Shown here: piece after piece, positions 8,622 through 18,210 of the stretch
Layout: each line of letters starts with the position of its first letter
Position numbering within the stretch: the first letter of the stretch is position 1
NCBI GenBank assembly: GCA_900472175.1
Contig: UCHD01000004.1
Location: forward strand, 712,726 to 776,725
Length of the DNA stretch: 64,000 nucleotides
Direction of reading: 5' to 3'
Origin: Hyphomicrobiales bacterium
GTDB lineage: Bacteria; Pseudomonadota; Alphaproteobacteria; Rhizobiales; Rhizobiaceae
The notes under the pieces: generated by a model
The model's input: only the letters and a program-made list of their open reading frames with translations
What the model was told of the DNA's origin: nothing
Database searches by the model: none
Translations under genes and position numbers: made by a program

Positions 8622-9542
8622 TTATCTGTCCGGCACAAAGGACTTGCCGAGCGACGCCGGCGTATTGATCAATGTCATGCGTCGATTGTGCGAGATGAGA
8701 ATGAGTACGATAATTGTCGCCAGATAGGGAAGAGCAGAAAGAAGCTGCGAGGGAATGCCGATGCCGAAGGCCTGGGCATAAAGCTGGCTGATCGATACGG
8801 CGCCGAACAGATAGCCGCCGGCAACGATCCGCCATGGCCGCCAGGAGGCAAACACCACCAGTGCCAGCGCGATCCAGCCACGCCCGGCCGACATGTTTTC
8901 CGCCCATTGCGGCGTATAGACCAGCGACAACTGGGCACCCGCCAGACCAGCGCAAGCACCACCAAACATCACGGCAAGATAGCGCGTGCGGATGACATTG
9001 ATGCCGAGTGCATGCGCCGAAGCGTGGCTATCGCCGACCGAACGAAGTTTCAGGCCAGCACGGCTTTTGAACAGGAACCAGTTGACGCCGGCAACCAGCG
9101 CGATCGACAGATAGAAGATCAGATCCTGCTTGAACAGGACAGGCCCCAGAAACGGGATATCCGACAGGACCGGAAAGACGATCTGCGGCAGTTTGATCCC
9201 GGATTGCCCGAGATAGGGTTCGGCGATCATGCTGGAAACGCCGAGCCCCAGGATGGTCAAGGCCAGTCCTGTCGCCACCTGATTGGCAACCAGCGTCAAG
9301 GTGAGGAAACCGAACAGCAGCGAAAACAGCGCGCCCGCCGCAATACCGGCGAGAATGCCGATATAGGGAGATCCGGTGACCTGCGTGGCGATGAAGCCGC
9401 AGGCCGCCCCCATGACCATCATGCCCTCGACGCCAAGATTGAGGACGCCAGACCGCTCGGTGACCAGTTCGCCGATCGCCGCGAGGACCAGTGGAGTTGC
9501 TGCCGTGATAATGGTCAGCAGCATCGCTTCGAAAATTCCCAT
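8622..9542 (-). CDS. Nucleoside-type ABC transporter permease (NupQ/YufQ-like)
   Basis: The 306-aa polytopic membrane protein of the BPD_transp_2 family has GELVTERSGVLNLGVEGMMVMGA near residue 25, the hallmark of the second permease in BMP/nucleoside importers. It overlaps the preceding permease stop by one base (shared position 9542), showing tight operon coupling. It should form the channel heterodimer with the product of 9542-10636. Confidence 0.85.
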   Translation of the reverse strand: MGIFEAMLLTIITAATPLVLAAIGELVTERSGVLNLGVEGMMVMGAACGFIATQVTGSPYIGILAGIAAGALFSLLFGFLTLTLVANQVATGLALTILGLGVSSMIAEPYLGQSGIKLPQIVFPVLSDIPFLGPVLFKQDLIFYLSIALVAGVNWFLFKSRAGLKLRSVGDSHASAHALGINVIRTRYLAVMFGGACAGLAGAQLSLVYTPQWAENMSAGRGWIALALVVFASWRPWRIVAGGYLFGAVSISQLYAQAFGIGIPSQLLSALPYLATIIVLILISHNRRMTLINTPASLGKSFVPDR

Positions 9543-10636
9543 CAGCGTGTCCCCTTACCGGCCGTCTCGCTCAGGTCGTACCACATCATTCTGATCTTGT
9601 AGTGGATGAGCGTGTCGCAGGAGAGCACGAAGAACAGCAGGAGCCCCTGGAACACCCGGATCGGCTTGTCGGAAATCTGCAGCGAAACCTGCACCGCCTC
9701 GCCGCCGAGATAGGTGAGCGCCAGCACAAGCCCGGCAACGACAATCCCGAGTGGATTGAGCCGTCCGAGGAAGGCGACGATGATGGCGGTAAAGCCGTAG
9801 CCGGGTGAAATCACCGGGCGCAGCTGCTGGATCGCGCCGCTAACCTCGGCAATTCCAGCAAGACCGGCAAGCGCGCCAGAGAGCAGCATGGAAAACCAGA
9901 TCATCTTGCGCGACGAAAAACCGGCGAAACGCCCTGCCCGCTGCGATTGGCCAAGCACGGTGATCTCGAAACCCTTCAGCGTGTAGCGCATCATGAACCA
10001 GACCAGGATCGCGGCGATGATCGCGAAGCCAAAGCCCCAATGCGCCCGCCCAGACGCGATCATTTCCGGCAGGATGGCCGTTGCGTCGAAAGTACGTGTT
10101 TCCGGAAAATTCATGCCGCCCGGATTGCGCCAGGGGCCGCGCACCAGCCAGTCAAGGAACAGCTGCGCGACGTAGACCAGCATCAAGCTGGTGAGGATTT
10201 CATTGGTATTCAAATGCGCCTTGAGGAAAGCCGGAATACCGGCAAACAGGGCACCGCCCAGCATGCCGAGCAGCATCATCAGCGGCAGGACCAGCGGCGA
10301 TTGCCACTCATAAAACACAACAGGCAGGATCGATCCAGCGATCGCCCCCATGATGAACTGGCCTTCCGCGCCGATATTCCAGTTATTCGAGCGATAGCAG
10401 ACCGAAAGGCCGACAGCGATGAGAATGAGCGGCGCTGCCTTGATCGCCAGTTCGTGCAGCGACCAGACTTCCGTCAACGGCTCGATAAAGAAGCTGTAAA
10501 GCGCCGCTATAGGGTCCTTGCCGAGCATCATGAACATGATGCCACCGAAAATGAGAGTCAGCCCGAGCGCGATGAACGGCGACAGGATGGAAAACAGCTT
10601 GGAGACGCCAGCGCGCCGTTCCAGTTCAATGCGCAT
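9542..10636 (-). CDS. Nucleoside-type ABC transporter permease (NupP/YufP-like)
   Basis: With the start at the ATG at 10636 (MRIELERRAGVSK) the product is 364 aa, polytopic, with GLSVCYRSNNWNIGAEGQFIMGA, the first-permease signature of the family. A longer reading from 10666 lies inside the ATPase gene and is less likely. The chosen start overlaps the ATPase stop by 11 bp. Confidence 0.85.
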   Translation of the reverse strand: MRIELERRAGVSKLFSILSPFIALGLTLIFGGIMFMMLGKDPIAALYSFFIEPLTEVWSLHELAIKAAPLILIAVGLSVCYRSNNWNIGAEGQFIMGAIAGSILPVVFYEWQSPLVLPLMMLLGMLGGALFAGIPAFLKAHLNTNEILTSLMLVYVAQLFLDWLVRGPWRNPGGMNFPETRTFDATAILPEMIASGRAHWGFGFAIIAAILVWFMMRYTLKGFEITVLGQSQRAGRFAGFSSRKMIWFSMLLSGALAGLAGIAEVSGAIQQLRPVISPGYGFTAIIVAFLGRLNPLGIVVAGLVLALTYLGGEAVQVSLQISDKPIRVFQGLLLFFVLSCDTLIHYKIRMMWYDLSETAGKGTR

Positions 10637-12200
10637 GCGCGGTCTCCGCAGTCTCGGTCTTGCCATACATGCCGCCCATCAACAGTCCGATTTTTTCACG
10701 CGACAGGTCCGATGCCGGATAGATATCGGAGAGCTTGCCTTCGCTGATCACCGCGATTTCCGTCGCCACTTCGAAGATTTCATCGAGGTCCTGGCTAATA
10801 ACGAGGACAGCGGAGCCGGATTTGGCCAGATCGACAAGCGCCTGCCGGATACGGCTGGCCGCACCGGCATCCACCCCCCAGGTCGGCTGGTTGACGATCA
10901 GCACCGTCGGCTGACGGTCGAGCTCGCGGCCGACGATGAATTTCTGCAGGTTTCCACCCGACAGGGAACCGGCCGGCGGGTTTTCGCCGCTCTTGCGCAC
11001 GTCCATTGTCGCAGAAATGCGCTTTGCCGCCTTCTTCACCGCATCCTGGCGGATCAGCCCGAGGGGACCGCCGCCGAGAAAGGCGCGCCGGTCGGACTGG
11101 CTGCGGGCAAGGATGAGATTGTCGGAGAGCGACAGCGCCGAAACGGCTGCATGCCCATGGCGTTCCTCCGGCACGAATCCCGCGCCCATCAGCCGCCGGG
11201 CATTGATGCCGCGCGTGCCGACCGGTTTGTCCGAGATCAGAATGACATCATCGCTGGCGACCGGATATTCGCCGGACAAGGCGTCGAAAAGCTCTCCCTG
11301 CCCATTGCCCGCAACACCGGCAATCGCCAGCACCTCACCGGCATGCACCTTCAGACAGATGTTCTTCAACGCAACGGCAAACGGAGTTCTGGCAACGGCG
11401 GACAGATGGCGGGCCTCAAGCTTGACGGCGCCTTTTGAACTCGTGCCTTCGGCGCTAACATGCGCGACGTCGCTGCCAACCATCATTCGGGCCAGCGACG
11501 ACGGGGTTTCCTGGCGTGGATCGCAAGCGCCGGTCACCTTGCCGTGACGCAGAACGGTGGCGCGGTCGCAGATGCGCTGCACCTCTTCCAGCCTGTGACT
11601 GATGTAAAGAACTGACCGTCCCTCGGCTTTCAGCTTGTTCAATGTTTCGAACAACCGGTCGGCTTCCTGCGGCGTCAGCACCGAAGTCGGCTCGTCAAGG
11701 ATGATCAGCTTCGGATTCTGCAGCAATGCCCGGACGATTTCGATGCGCTGGCGCTCGCCGACGGACAGGTCAGCAACATGCGCATGAGGATCGAGCGGCA
11801 GGCCATAGGCATGCGACAGGTCGGACGCTTCCTTGGCGATCCTTGCCAGCGACACGCCGGGATCCATCGACAGGGCAATGTTTTCAGCGACGGTTAGTGC
11901 CTCAAACAGCGAAAAATGCTGGAACACCATGCCGATGCCGAGCTTGCGGGCGGCACTGGGGCTGGTGATGCGCACCGGCTGCCCCTGCCAGACGATTTGG
12001 CCGCTGCTGGGAGCAAGCACGCCAAACAGCATCTTGACCAGCGTCGATTTTCCAGCGCCGTTTTCACCGAGCAGCGCATGGATTTCGCCCGGCCTGATAT
12101 CGAGATTGATTCCGTCGCAGGCAGCGAATGTGCCGAACAGTTTTGTCAGTTGGCCAACAGCCAGCAATAGACTGTTGGCGGGTTGTCCCTCAGCCGCCAC
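10626..12200 (-). CDS. Nucleoside-type ABC transporter double ATPase (NupO/YufO-like)
   Basis: The 524-aa protein has two ABC cassettes. The first has GENGAGKSTL, LSVGERQRIEIVRAL and ILDEPTSVLTPQE. The second has a degenerate P-loop (GVAGNGQGEL), LSGGNLQKFIVGREL and a Walker B read as LIVNQPTWGVDAGA, with Gln in place of the catalytic Glu, a feature usual in this family. It powers the two permeases downstream. It lies 52 bp after the quinone reductase gene, so cotranscription with pcs and that gene is possible. Confidence 0.87.
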   Translation of the reverse strand: MAAEGQPANSLLLAVGQLTKLFGTFAACDGINLDIRPGEIHALLGENGAGKSTLVKMLFGVLAPSSGQIVWQGQPVRITSPSAARKLGIGMVFQHFSLFEALTVAENIALSMDPGVSLARIAKEASDLSHAYGLPLDPHAHVADLSVGERQRIEIVRALLQNPKLIILDEPTSVLTPQEADRLFETLNKLKAEGRSVLYISHRLEEVQRICDRATVLRHGKVTGACDPRQETPSSLARMMVGSDVAHVSAEGTSSKGAVKLEARHLSAVARTPFAVALKNICLKVHAGEVLAIAGVAGNGQGELFDALSGEYPVASDDVILISDKPVGTRGINARRLMGAGFVPEERHGHAAVSALSLSDNLILARSQSDRRAFLGGGPLGLIRQDAVKKAAKRISATMDVRKSGENPPAGSLSGGNLQKFIVGRELDRQPTVLIVNQPTWGVDAGAASRIRQALVDLAKSGSAVLVISQDLDEIFEVATEIAVISEGKLSDIYPASDLSREKIGLLMGGMYGKTETAETAHAH

Positions 12201-12252
12201 GCCGCCCCTCTTTTCTCATTCTCTGCTGCCCTGGCTGCCTCTCCGGCTTGTC

Positions 12253-13230
12253 TCAGGGAATCAGCAGTGTTGTTCCGCTCGTTTTTCTTGCTTCCAAATC
12301 CGCATGCGCCTGGCTTGCGTCAGCAAGCGCATACGTCTGGTTGATATTGATACGCACTTTGCTGCTTTGCACAACATCAAACAGGGAGTTTGCGCATGCC
12401 TCCAGCGCTGCCCGTGTGGAAACATAGGCGAACAAGGTCGGCCGTGTTGCAAACAGCGAGCCCTTTTGCGCCAGAATGCCGATATTGACGCCTTCGACCG
12501 GGCCTGAGGAATTGCCAAAACTCACCCAGAGGCCGCGCGGCTTGATGCAGTCGAGCGAGGCCGGATACGTGTCCTTTCCGACCGAATCATAAACCACATC
12601 GACGCCCTTGCCGCCGGTGATCTCCTTGACTGCACTGACAAAATTGTCGGTACGATAGTTGATGACATGGTCGTAGCCGTGGGCCAGCGCCAGATCGATC
12701 TTGTCCTGCGAGCCCGCAGTTCCGATAACGGTCGCGCCGAGCGCCTTGGCCCATTGGCCAGCGATTAGGCCGACACCGCCCGCGGCCGCGTGAAACAGAA
12801 GGGTGGTTTCCGGCCCGACCTTGAAGGTCTGATTGAGCAGGTACTGCGCCGTCATGCCCTTCAGCATCATTGCCGCAGCCGTTTCGAGCGTGATGCCATC
12901 AGGCACCTTTACCAGCTGCGAAATTTCGATATTGCGCTCGCTCGCATAGGCTCCATCGGAGGATGCGTAGGCCACCCGGTCACCGACGGCGAACGTGCTG
13001 ACATTATCGCCGACTGCCGTAATGATGCCGGCGCCCTCCTTGCCCGGAATGAACGGCAACCCCTCGGCCGACTTGTAGAGGCCTGTGCGGAAATAGACGT
13101 CGATGAAATTCACGCCGACCGCGACCTGCCGGATCTGCACTTCACCAGGCCCCGGGGCAGAAAGCGTTACACCTTCAATTTTGAGAACTTCCGGTCCGCC
13201 AAGGGTGCGCACCATGATGGCCTGTGCCAT
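12253..13230 (-). CDS. NADPH:quinone reductase (zeta-crystallin-like MDR)
   Basis: The 325-aa medium-chain dehydrogenase/reductase lacks the structural zinc site. Its GroES-like N-terminus includes VGVNFIDVYFRTGLY, and its Rossmann motif is AAAGGVGLIAGQWAKALGA. Members reduce quinones by single-electron transfer using NADPH. The start lies only 9 bp from the pcs stop, so the two genes are probably cotranscribed; no functional link is obvious. Confidence 0.85.
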   Translation of the reverse strand: MAQAIMVRTLGGPEVLKIEGVTLSAPGPGEVQIRQVAVGVNFIDVYFRTGLYKSAEGLPFIPGKEGAGIITAVGDNVSTFAVGDRVAYASSDGAYASERNIEISQLVKVPDGITLETAAAMMLKGMTAQYLLNQTFKVGPETTLLFHAAAGGVGLIAGQWAKALGATVIGTAGSQDKIDLALAHGYDHVINYRTDNFVSAVKEITGGKGVDVVYDSVGKDTYPASLDCIKPRGLWVSFGNSSGPVEGVNIGILAQKGSLFATRPTLFAYVSTRAALEACANSLFDVVQSSKVRININQTYALADASQAHADLEARKTSGTTLLIP

Positions 13231-13239
13231 GAAACCTCC

Positions 13240-13965
13240 TCACCCCCGTCCAAGCCGGGGAAATATCTGCAAGACGAAACCGATGACATAGAGATAGATG
13301 CCGGTGCCGACGACGCCGGCCACGACCCAGGCAGGCGTGTCGAAATGCAAGAGCAGCGCATAGCCGCTCAGCACCGACCAGATGGCAAAGACGGCGAGAT
13401 TGAGCGGCCGCAGGCGCTTGACGCGCACCGGGTGCAGGAAACTGATCGGCATGAAGGTCAGGACAACTGATACGGCCACGACGATCGAGGCCGCCAGTTC
13501 GCTGGCATCGATGACGAACAGCGTGAACACCACCATGTTCCAGACGACCGGGAAGCCGGAGAAGAAATACTCGTCCGTCTTCATACCCATGTCGGCATAA
13601 TAAATCGCACTCGACATGACGATGGCACCGGCGGCAAAGAACGACCATGGTTCACCGATCATGCCACTCTGATAGAGCGCAAAGGCAGGAAGAAGCACAT
13701 AGGTGACATAGTCGATGACATTGTCGAGCGTATCGCCGGACCAGTTGGGCAGCACCTCCTTGACGCGAACCTTGCGGGCGATCGGCCCGTCGATGCCATC
13801 GACAGCAAGAGCCAGGCCCAGCCACCAGAACATATCGACGAATCGGTGCTCGGCTGCAGCAACCACGCCCAAAAAGGCGAGGAATGATCCGGATGCGGTG
13901 AGAATATGAACGGAAAATGCGCGAATTTCCGCGTAGGGCACGCGCTTGTAGTTGAAAAACTTCAT
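13240..13965 (-). CDS. pcs: Phosphatidylcholine synthase (CDP-alcohol phosphotransferase)
   Basis: The 241-aa integral membrane enzyme condenses CDP-diacylglycerol with choline to give phosphatidylcholine. The active-site motif is visible as D-G-x2-A-R-x12-G-x3-D-x3-D in DGPIARKVRVKEV...SGDTLDNVID, with the 12-residue spacing that marks bacterial Pcs rather than ordinary CDP-alcohol transferases. The length matches Sinorhizobium Pcs. I chose the ATG giving MKFFNYKRVPYAEIRAF over the ORF start at 14010 because the family begins there. Its presence supports a plant- or animal-associated alphaproteobacterium. Confidence 0.92.
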   Translation of the reverse strand: MKFFNYKRVPYAEIRAFSVHILTASGSFLAFLGVVAAAEHRFVDMFWWLGLALAVDGIDGPIARKVRVKEVLPNWSGDTLDNVIDYVTYVLLPAFALYQSGMIGEPWSFFAAGAIVMSSAIYYADMGMKTDEYFFSGFPVVWNMVVFTLFVIDASELAASIVVAVSVVLTFMPISFLHPVRVKRLRPLNLAVFAIWSVLSGYALLLHFDTPAWVVAGVVGTGIYLYVIGFVLQIFPRLGRG

Positions 13966-14244
13966 CGGCAGACGCACCCTGTCCTTACTCTGCGCTTTCC
14001 TTGGAAGCATGCTGAACCGGCTGTTTCACTAGCCCACACTCCCGTACCCGCACTGTTGCGCGGGTGTTGGCGGTAATATGCACCGTTTGCGTTTGGCTGC
14101 CAGCAAAAATCACCGGACGCCGCAAAAGCACAAGAATCAGCTGTGGATGCGACGCACATCTGCGCCATTTCACCCCATTTCATTCGTAACCGCCGACAGT
14201 TAAGATCGAACCCTCAACAGATACATGCACGGGAAGCGGACGCC

Positions 14245-15450
14245 ATGGAGCACTTTGAAATCGCAGTCGTTGGTGCGGGGCTCGCCGGATCTCTGGCGGC
14301 GCTTGCGTTTGCCGATACAGGCCGCAGCGTTGCGCTGATCGCACCGGCGGCCGGCAGAGCCGACGGACGGACCACGGCGCTGATGGATCAATCGCTTCAG
14401 CTTGTCCGGAACCTTGGTATCTGGCAGGCGATTGCCCCGGTGGCTGCTCCCCTATCCAGCATGCGGATCATCGATGGCACCAACCGGCTGCTCCGCGCGC
14501 CAACGGTGACGTTTCATGCTGCGGAAGTCGGACTGGAGGCATTCGGATACAATATTCCCAACGCCCCGTTCCTTGCCCTTCTGGAACAGGAATCAGCCAA
14601 ACGGCCATCGCTGACCCGCATCGTCGCCAGCCTGACGCAGGTTGAATTCGAAACCGAACGCACGATCCTGACGCTGGACGACGGCAGAAGTGTCACAGCC
14701 AGCCTTGTGGTCGGCGCTGATGGGCGGAAATCCGGGGTGCGCGAGGCGGCCGGGATCGAGGTGCGCAACTGGGCCTATCCGCAAAGCGCACTTGTGCTCA
14801 ATTTCGCCCATCAGGTGGCCCACCAGAGTATCTCGACGGAATTTCACACACCGCACGGCCCGTTTACGCAGGTTCCATTGCCCGGCGGTTTGCGCTCGAG
14901 CCTTGTCTGGGTACAAAAGCCGGATGACACCGAAACGATGCGGTCGCTTCCGCTCGATCAATTGTCGCTTTGCGTCGAGCAGCGCATGCAATCCATGCTC
15001 GGGAAAGTCACCGTCGAAGCAGCTCCCCAGTCCTTTCCGTTATCCGGCATGGCCGCCAAATCCTTCGGCAAGGGCCGGACGATCCTGATCGGCGAGGCTG
15101 CCCACGCCTTCCCGCCAATCGGTGCACAGGGGCTCAACCTCAGCCTGCGCGACATCATGGCCGCCCTGTCCCTGCTTGGATCCTCATCCGTAGCTGATGA
15201 TTTTGGCGCCCGTTATGACCGCAAACGGCGCGCGGACATTCTCAGCCGCACCGTCAGCGTCGATCTGCTCAACCGTTCGCTGCTGTCGGATTTCCTGCCG
15301 GTGCAGATGCTGCGCGCTGCAGGCCTGCAGGCTTTGGCAAGTGTAGCGCCGTTGCGCAATCTGATGATGCGCGAGGGAATCAATCCCGGCAGCGCGCTGC
15401 AATCCCTGCGTGGAACCTTACGGGAAAAGATCACCCGGAAGAGCGCCTGA
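14245..15450 (+). CDS. UbiH/UbiF/VisC-family FAD-dependent hydroxylase
   Basis: The 401-aa flavoprotein monooxygenase has an FAD-binding GxGxxG (VVGAGLAGSLAALAFADTG), the DG motif (VVGADGRKSGVREAAG) and the second FAD contact (ILIGEAAHAFPPIGAQGLNLSLRD, with GE instead of the usual GD). Enzymes of this group hydroxylate the ring of ubiquinone precursors. It starts at MEHFEIAVVGAG with GGAAG upstream. It is transcribed divergently from pcs, and its 3' end overlaps the AEC carrier gene by 33 bp on the opposite strand. Confidence 0.85.
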   Translation: MEHFEIAVVGAGLAGSLAALAFADTGRSVALIAPAAGRADGRTTALMDQSLQLVRNLGIWQAIAPVAAPLSSMRIIDGTNRLLRAPTVTFHAAEVGLEAFGYNIPNAPFLALLEQESAKRPSLTRIVASLTQVEFETERTILTLDDGRSVTASLVVGADGRKSGVREAAGIEVRNWAYPQSALVLNFAHQVAHQSISTEFHTPHGPFTQVPLPGGLRSSLVWVQKPDDTETMRSLPLDQLSLCVEQRMQSMLGKVTVEAAPQSFPLSGMAAKSFGKGRTILIGEAAHAFPPIGAQGLNLSLRDIMAALSLLGSSSVADDFGARYDRKRRADILSRTVSVDLLNRSLLSDFLPVQMLRAAGLQALASVAPLRNLMMREGINPGSALQSLRGTLREKITRKSA

Positions 15451-16395
15451 GCTGATCAGATAGAGCAGCATCGTCACCGTCGCCACCGAAAGGACGGTGG
15501 TGATCAGGATGGTCGCCGACGCCCGCTCCTGCCAGACGCCATATTGCTGGCCGATGACAAAGACGTTGGTCGCCGTCGGAAGCGCGGCCAGAAGCACGGC
15601 CGTCTGCACCCAGACCGGATCAAAATTACCGGCAAAGCTCATGACCAGATACATCAGCACTGGGTGGACGATGAGTTTTGCCGGTACGATATAGGCGATT
15701 TCGGCGGGAATACGCTTCAACGGCCGCAATGCGAGCGTCACGCCCATGGCAAACAGCGCACAAGGCGCCGCAGCCTGCGCAAGGTAATCGATCAGACGCT
15801 GCACAGGGACAGGCGGCTGGAAATGCAGGAAAGCTGCGATCACTCCGGCAATCGTCGACAGAATGAATGGGTGCAGCAATATCTTCTTAGCAATTCCGGC
15901 AACCAACGTGCCCGGTGAGCGTTTTTCGTCGCCTGCCATCGCCATCATGGCGGGCGCGACCATGAAATGCAGCACGTTTTCGAAACAGAAGATCAGTGCC
16001 ACGGGCACGGCCGCAGGCTCGCCAAGCGCCAGCAAAGCCAGTCCCGGCCCCATGTAACCGATATTACCATAGGCACCGGCCAGACCCTGCACGGTCGACT
16101 CAGCAAACGAATTGCGACGGATCACGTAGCCTGCGCCAAAGACGAACGCAAAAATGGTGTAGGTCACGCCCATCGAGGCAAAGACAAAGTCGAAGCGCGT
16201 CAATTGCTCGATCGGCGTCTTTGAGACCAGCTTGAAAAACAATGCCGGCAGCGACACGTAGATAATGAAGATATTGAGCCAGCCCATGGCATCGCCAGCA
16301 TTCGCGCCGGCCGTATTGCGGGCAAACTTCGCCGTCAGGTAGCCGACGAAGATCAGGCCGAAGAACGGCAGTACCAAACCTGCTATGTCGGCCAT
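15418..16395 (-). CDS. AEC (auxin efflux carrier) family transporter
   Basis: The 325-aa protein has about ten hydrophobic segments. The family pattern is present: an N-terminal VLPFFGLIFVGYLTAK helix and a central GAYGNIGYMGPGLALLALGE loop. Members move small organic anions or amino acids across the inner membrane; the substrate cannot be read from sequence. It converges on the ubiH-like gene with a 33-bp 3' overlap. Confidence 0.8.
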   Translation of the reverse strand: MADIAGLVLPFFGLIFVGYLTAKFARNTAGANAGDAMGWLNIFIIYVSLPALFFKLVSKTPIEQLTRFDFVFASMGVTYTIFAFVFGAGYVIRRNSFAESTVQGLAGAYGNIGYMGPGLALLALGEPAAVPVALIFCFENVLHFMVAPAMMAMAGDEKRSPGTLVAGIAKKILLHPFILSTIAGVIAAFLHFQPPVPVQRLIDYLAQAAAPCALFAMGVTLALRPLKRIPAEIAYIVPAKLIVHPVLMYLVMSFAGNFDPVWVQTAVLLAALPTATNVFVIGQQYGVWQERASATILITTVLSVATVTMLLYLISSGALPGDLFP

Positions 16396-16426
16396 TGCTT
16401 TCGAGACCTCCGGTTGAGGTTCGTGC

Positions 16427-17176
16427 TTAGCCGATTTGCATCAGGACTGGAAAGGTCTCCTGAAACCAGATCGCCATCGAGCTGATAAAGCCGAAGACGA
16501 AGGCAAGGCCGGCGAGAATCAGCAACACGCCCATCAGCTTTTCCACCAGACCCAGATGGCGGCGGAAGCGCGACAGGAATTTCATGAAGGCGCCGGAAAA
16601 CCCGGCGGCGATCCAGAACGGAATGGCCAGCCCCAGCGAATAGACCGCCAAAAGCATGGCGCCGTCAGTTACGGTGTCGCGGGCAGCCGCAACACCAAGA
16701 ATGGTGCCGAGCACCGGGCCAATGCAGGGCGTCCAGCCGAATGCGAAGGCAAGGCCCATGATATAGGCGCCCGACAGCGTGGCCGGCTTGCCGTTCCCTT
16801 GAAAACGCGCCTCGCGCCCGAGAAGGCCGATCCGGAACACACCAAGGAAATGCAGGCCCATGATGATGATGACGATCCCGCCGATGCGCGAGAGGATGTC
16901 GATATGCTGGCGCAGCACCAGGCCGATGCTGGATGCCCCTGCCCCGAGCGCCACGAAAACGGTGGCAAACCCAAGCGTAAACAGAAATGCCGCGCCAAAC
17001 ACCGCGCGCCGCGTCCCCGTGGAGGCAACCTGGGTTTCGCCACCGCGGAACTGATCGACCGATATGCCGGCCATGTAACACAGATAGGGCGGTACCAGCG
17101 GCAGAACGCACGGCGAAAGAAAAGACAACGCGCCCGCCAGAACGGCGGTCCAGATGGAAATATCAGCGATGGACAC
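16427..17176 (-). CDS. ccdA: CcdA-type cytochrome c biogenesis / thiol-redox membrane protein
   Basis: The 249-aa protein has six predicted membrane helices. The conserved redox cysteines sit in ALSFLSPCVLPLVPPYLCYMAG and FGWTPCIGPVLG. CcdA carries reducing power from cytoplasmic thioredoxin across the membrane to periplasmic thiol proteins used in cytochrome c maturation. I chose the GTG start (VSIADISIW) because a GGAG site lies about 9 bp upstream; the longer ORF to 17395 has no membrane character and runs into the tRNA-Lys gene. Confidence 0.87.
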   Translation of the reverse strand: MSIADISIWTAVLAGALSFLSPCVLPLVPPYLCYMAGISVDQFRGGETQVASTGTRRAVFGAAFLFTLGFATVFVALGAGASSIGLVLRQHIDILSRIGGIVIIIMGLHFLGVFRIGLLGREARFQGNGKPATLSGAYIMGLAFAFGWTPCIGPVLGTILGVAAARDTVTDGAMLLAVYSLGLAIPFWIAAGFSGAFMKFLSRFRRHLGLVEKLMGVLLILAGLAFVFGFISSMAIWFQETFPVLMQIG

Positions 17177-17301
17177 TCGGTCAAAACTCCAACCAGCAAC
17201 AAGCTCGCGCCGTCTTAGCGCCGAAGCCTGTGCCAAACCAATCACCTTTTGGCGATCTCCTTGGAAAACATCGTTTTTGCACTTTTGCCCATTTTTTTGG
17301 G

Positions 17302-17330
17302 TTGACCAAAAGAAGCGCGCTGTGCATATG
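17302..17330 (+). promoter_or_regulatory. Promoter of tRNA-Lys
   Basis: TTGACC (-35) and CATATG (-10) are separated by exactly 17 bp, and the tRNA-Lys gene begins 39 bp downstream. This is a good sigma-70-type match for a rhizobial promoter. Confidence 0.6.
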
Positions 17331-17368
17331 TCCGCCCACTTCCGCCGGGTAGAACAGCCTGGTCCTGG

Positions 17369-17444
17369 GAGAGCGTAGCTCAGCCGGTAGAGCAACTGAC
17401 TTTTAATCAGTAGGTCCAGGGTTCGAATCCCTGCGCTCTCACCA
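17369..17444 (+). tRNA. tRNA-Lys (anticodon TTT)
   Basis: The 76-nt gene folds into a standard cloverleaf: acceptor GAGAGCG pairs with CGCTCTC, D-arm AGCTCAGCCGGTAGAGC, anticodon stem ACTGA/TCAGT with loop CTTTTAA (anticodon TTT), and T-arm with the GTTCGAATCC loop. The 3' CCA is encoded. No att-like duplication is seen next to it. Confidence 0.95.
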
Positions 17445-17902
17445 CCCTATCTTCATGAATTCAAAGCCTAAGCATTGAAATGCCGATAATGTGTTGTCGC
17501 ATTTCCACGGATTTGTGCTCCGTAACCTGCTTTCGCGGTACTGCGAAGACAACCTGCCCAGGCCCCTACTGGCGATCGCCGAAAACTCGGTGCGTTGTCA
17601 CCTGGAAACTCTGCTGGTTTCACAAGGCAAACGGATTACTCCTGCCGTAAAGATTACGCGCGTCAATGTTCGCCGCCGGTGTCTTCCGCGGACGGATTTC
17701 ACTGCGGGATTCAAAGCGTCAAGCCGCGACACTTAAGCGGGTGACCGCCGCTATTGCCCTCTTGGACCGATGTTTCAATTTTGCCCCGGCAAAACTGCGA
17801 ATCGAGGTTCGCCGGGTTGCACCTGCACTGGACAATTGCACGCATTGCATGGATGCTGAGACCGTCTGGTGAAACTGACAGTTTGGAGCAAAGGGAATTG
17901 CC
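17445..17902. other. Intergenic region without a supported gene
   Basis: The 458 bp between tRNA-Lys and the glycine-zipper gene hold only short ORFs with unconvincing composition (the longest about 81 codons). The far right part, before a GGAGCAAAGGG ribosome site, must contain the promoter of the downstream lipoprotein gene. I see no RNA gene. Confidence 0.5.
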
Positions 17903-18154
17903 ATGAAGAAACTTGTCGCTGCGCTTGGAATTATTGTTGCCTTGTCGTCCTGCACGGCGACGGAGCGAGGAACTGCGATCGGTGCAGGCTCCGGTGCCAT
18001 CATCGGCGGTGTTGTCAGCAACAGCTGGGGCGGCGCGGCTATCGGCGCTGTGGCGGGTGGTGTTGTGGGCAACCTCATTGGCCGTTCCCAGGAACGTAAA
18101 GGCTATTGCATCTATCGTGACCGCAATGGCCGGCGCTACGAGGCGCGCTGCTGA
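17903..18154 (+). CDS. Small glycine-zipper lipoprotein, 83 aa
   Basis: The N-terminus is a lipoprotein signal (MKKLVAALGIIVALSSC) with a lipobox ending LSSC at residue 17. It is followed by a glycine-zipper stretch (GTAIGAGSGAIIGGVVSNSWGG, then AAIGAVAGGVVGNLIG), which can form a membrane-embedded helix pair. The tail KGYCIYRDRNGRRYEARC has two Cys. Proteins of this kind (YMGG/17 kDa surface-antigen-like) sit in the outer membrane, and their role is mostly unknown. The ribosome site AAAGGGAATTGCC precedes the ATG. Confidence 0.75.
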   Translation: MKKLVAALGIIVALSSCTATERGTAIGAGSGAIIGGVVSNSWGGAAIGAVAGGVVGNLIGRSQERKGYCIYRDRNGRRYEARC

Positions 18155-18186
18155 TAGAGACGGCCTTTTTCTTGAGGCTGGCCGTA

Positions 18187-18210
18187 AGCGGCGCCCTGCA
18201 GGGCGCCGCT
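18187..18210. repeat. Strong GC-rich palindrome after the lipoprotein gene
   Basis: AGCGGCGCCC-TGCA-GGGCGCCGCT is a perfect inverted repeat with 10-bp arms, 33 bp after the lipoprotein stop. It lacks a T-run, so it may be a Rho-assisted terminator or a dispersed palindrome. An ACGGCC...GGCCGT pair just upstream overlaps it. The rest of 18211-18488 has no ATG-started ORF that I believe. Confidence 0.5.

Noticed and set aside
17369-17444. tRNA-Lys as a possible island attachment site
   Set aside because: The gene is intact, no integrase is near and no duplicated 3' end was found in the window.
17491-17736. 81-codon ORF downstream of tRNA-Lys
   Set aside because: No ribosome site, mixed composition and no family similarity that I can see.
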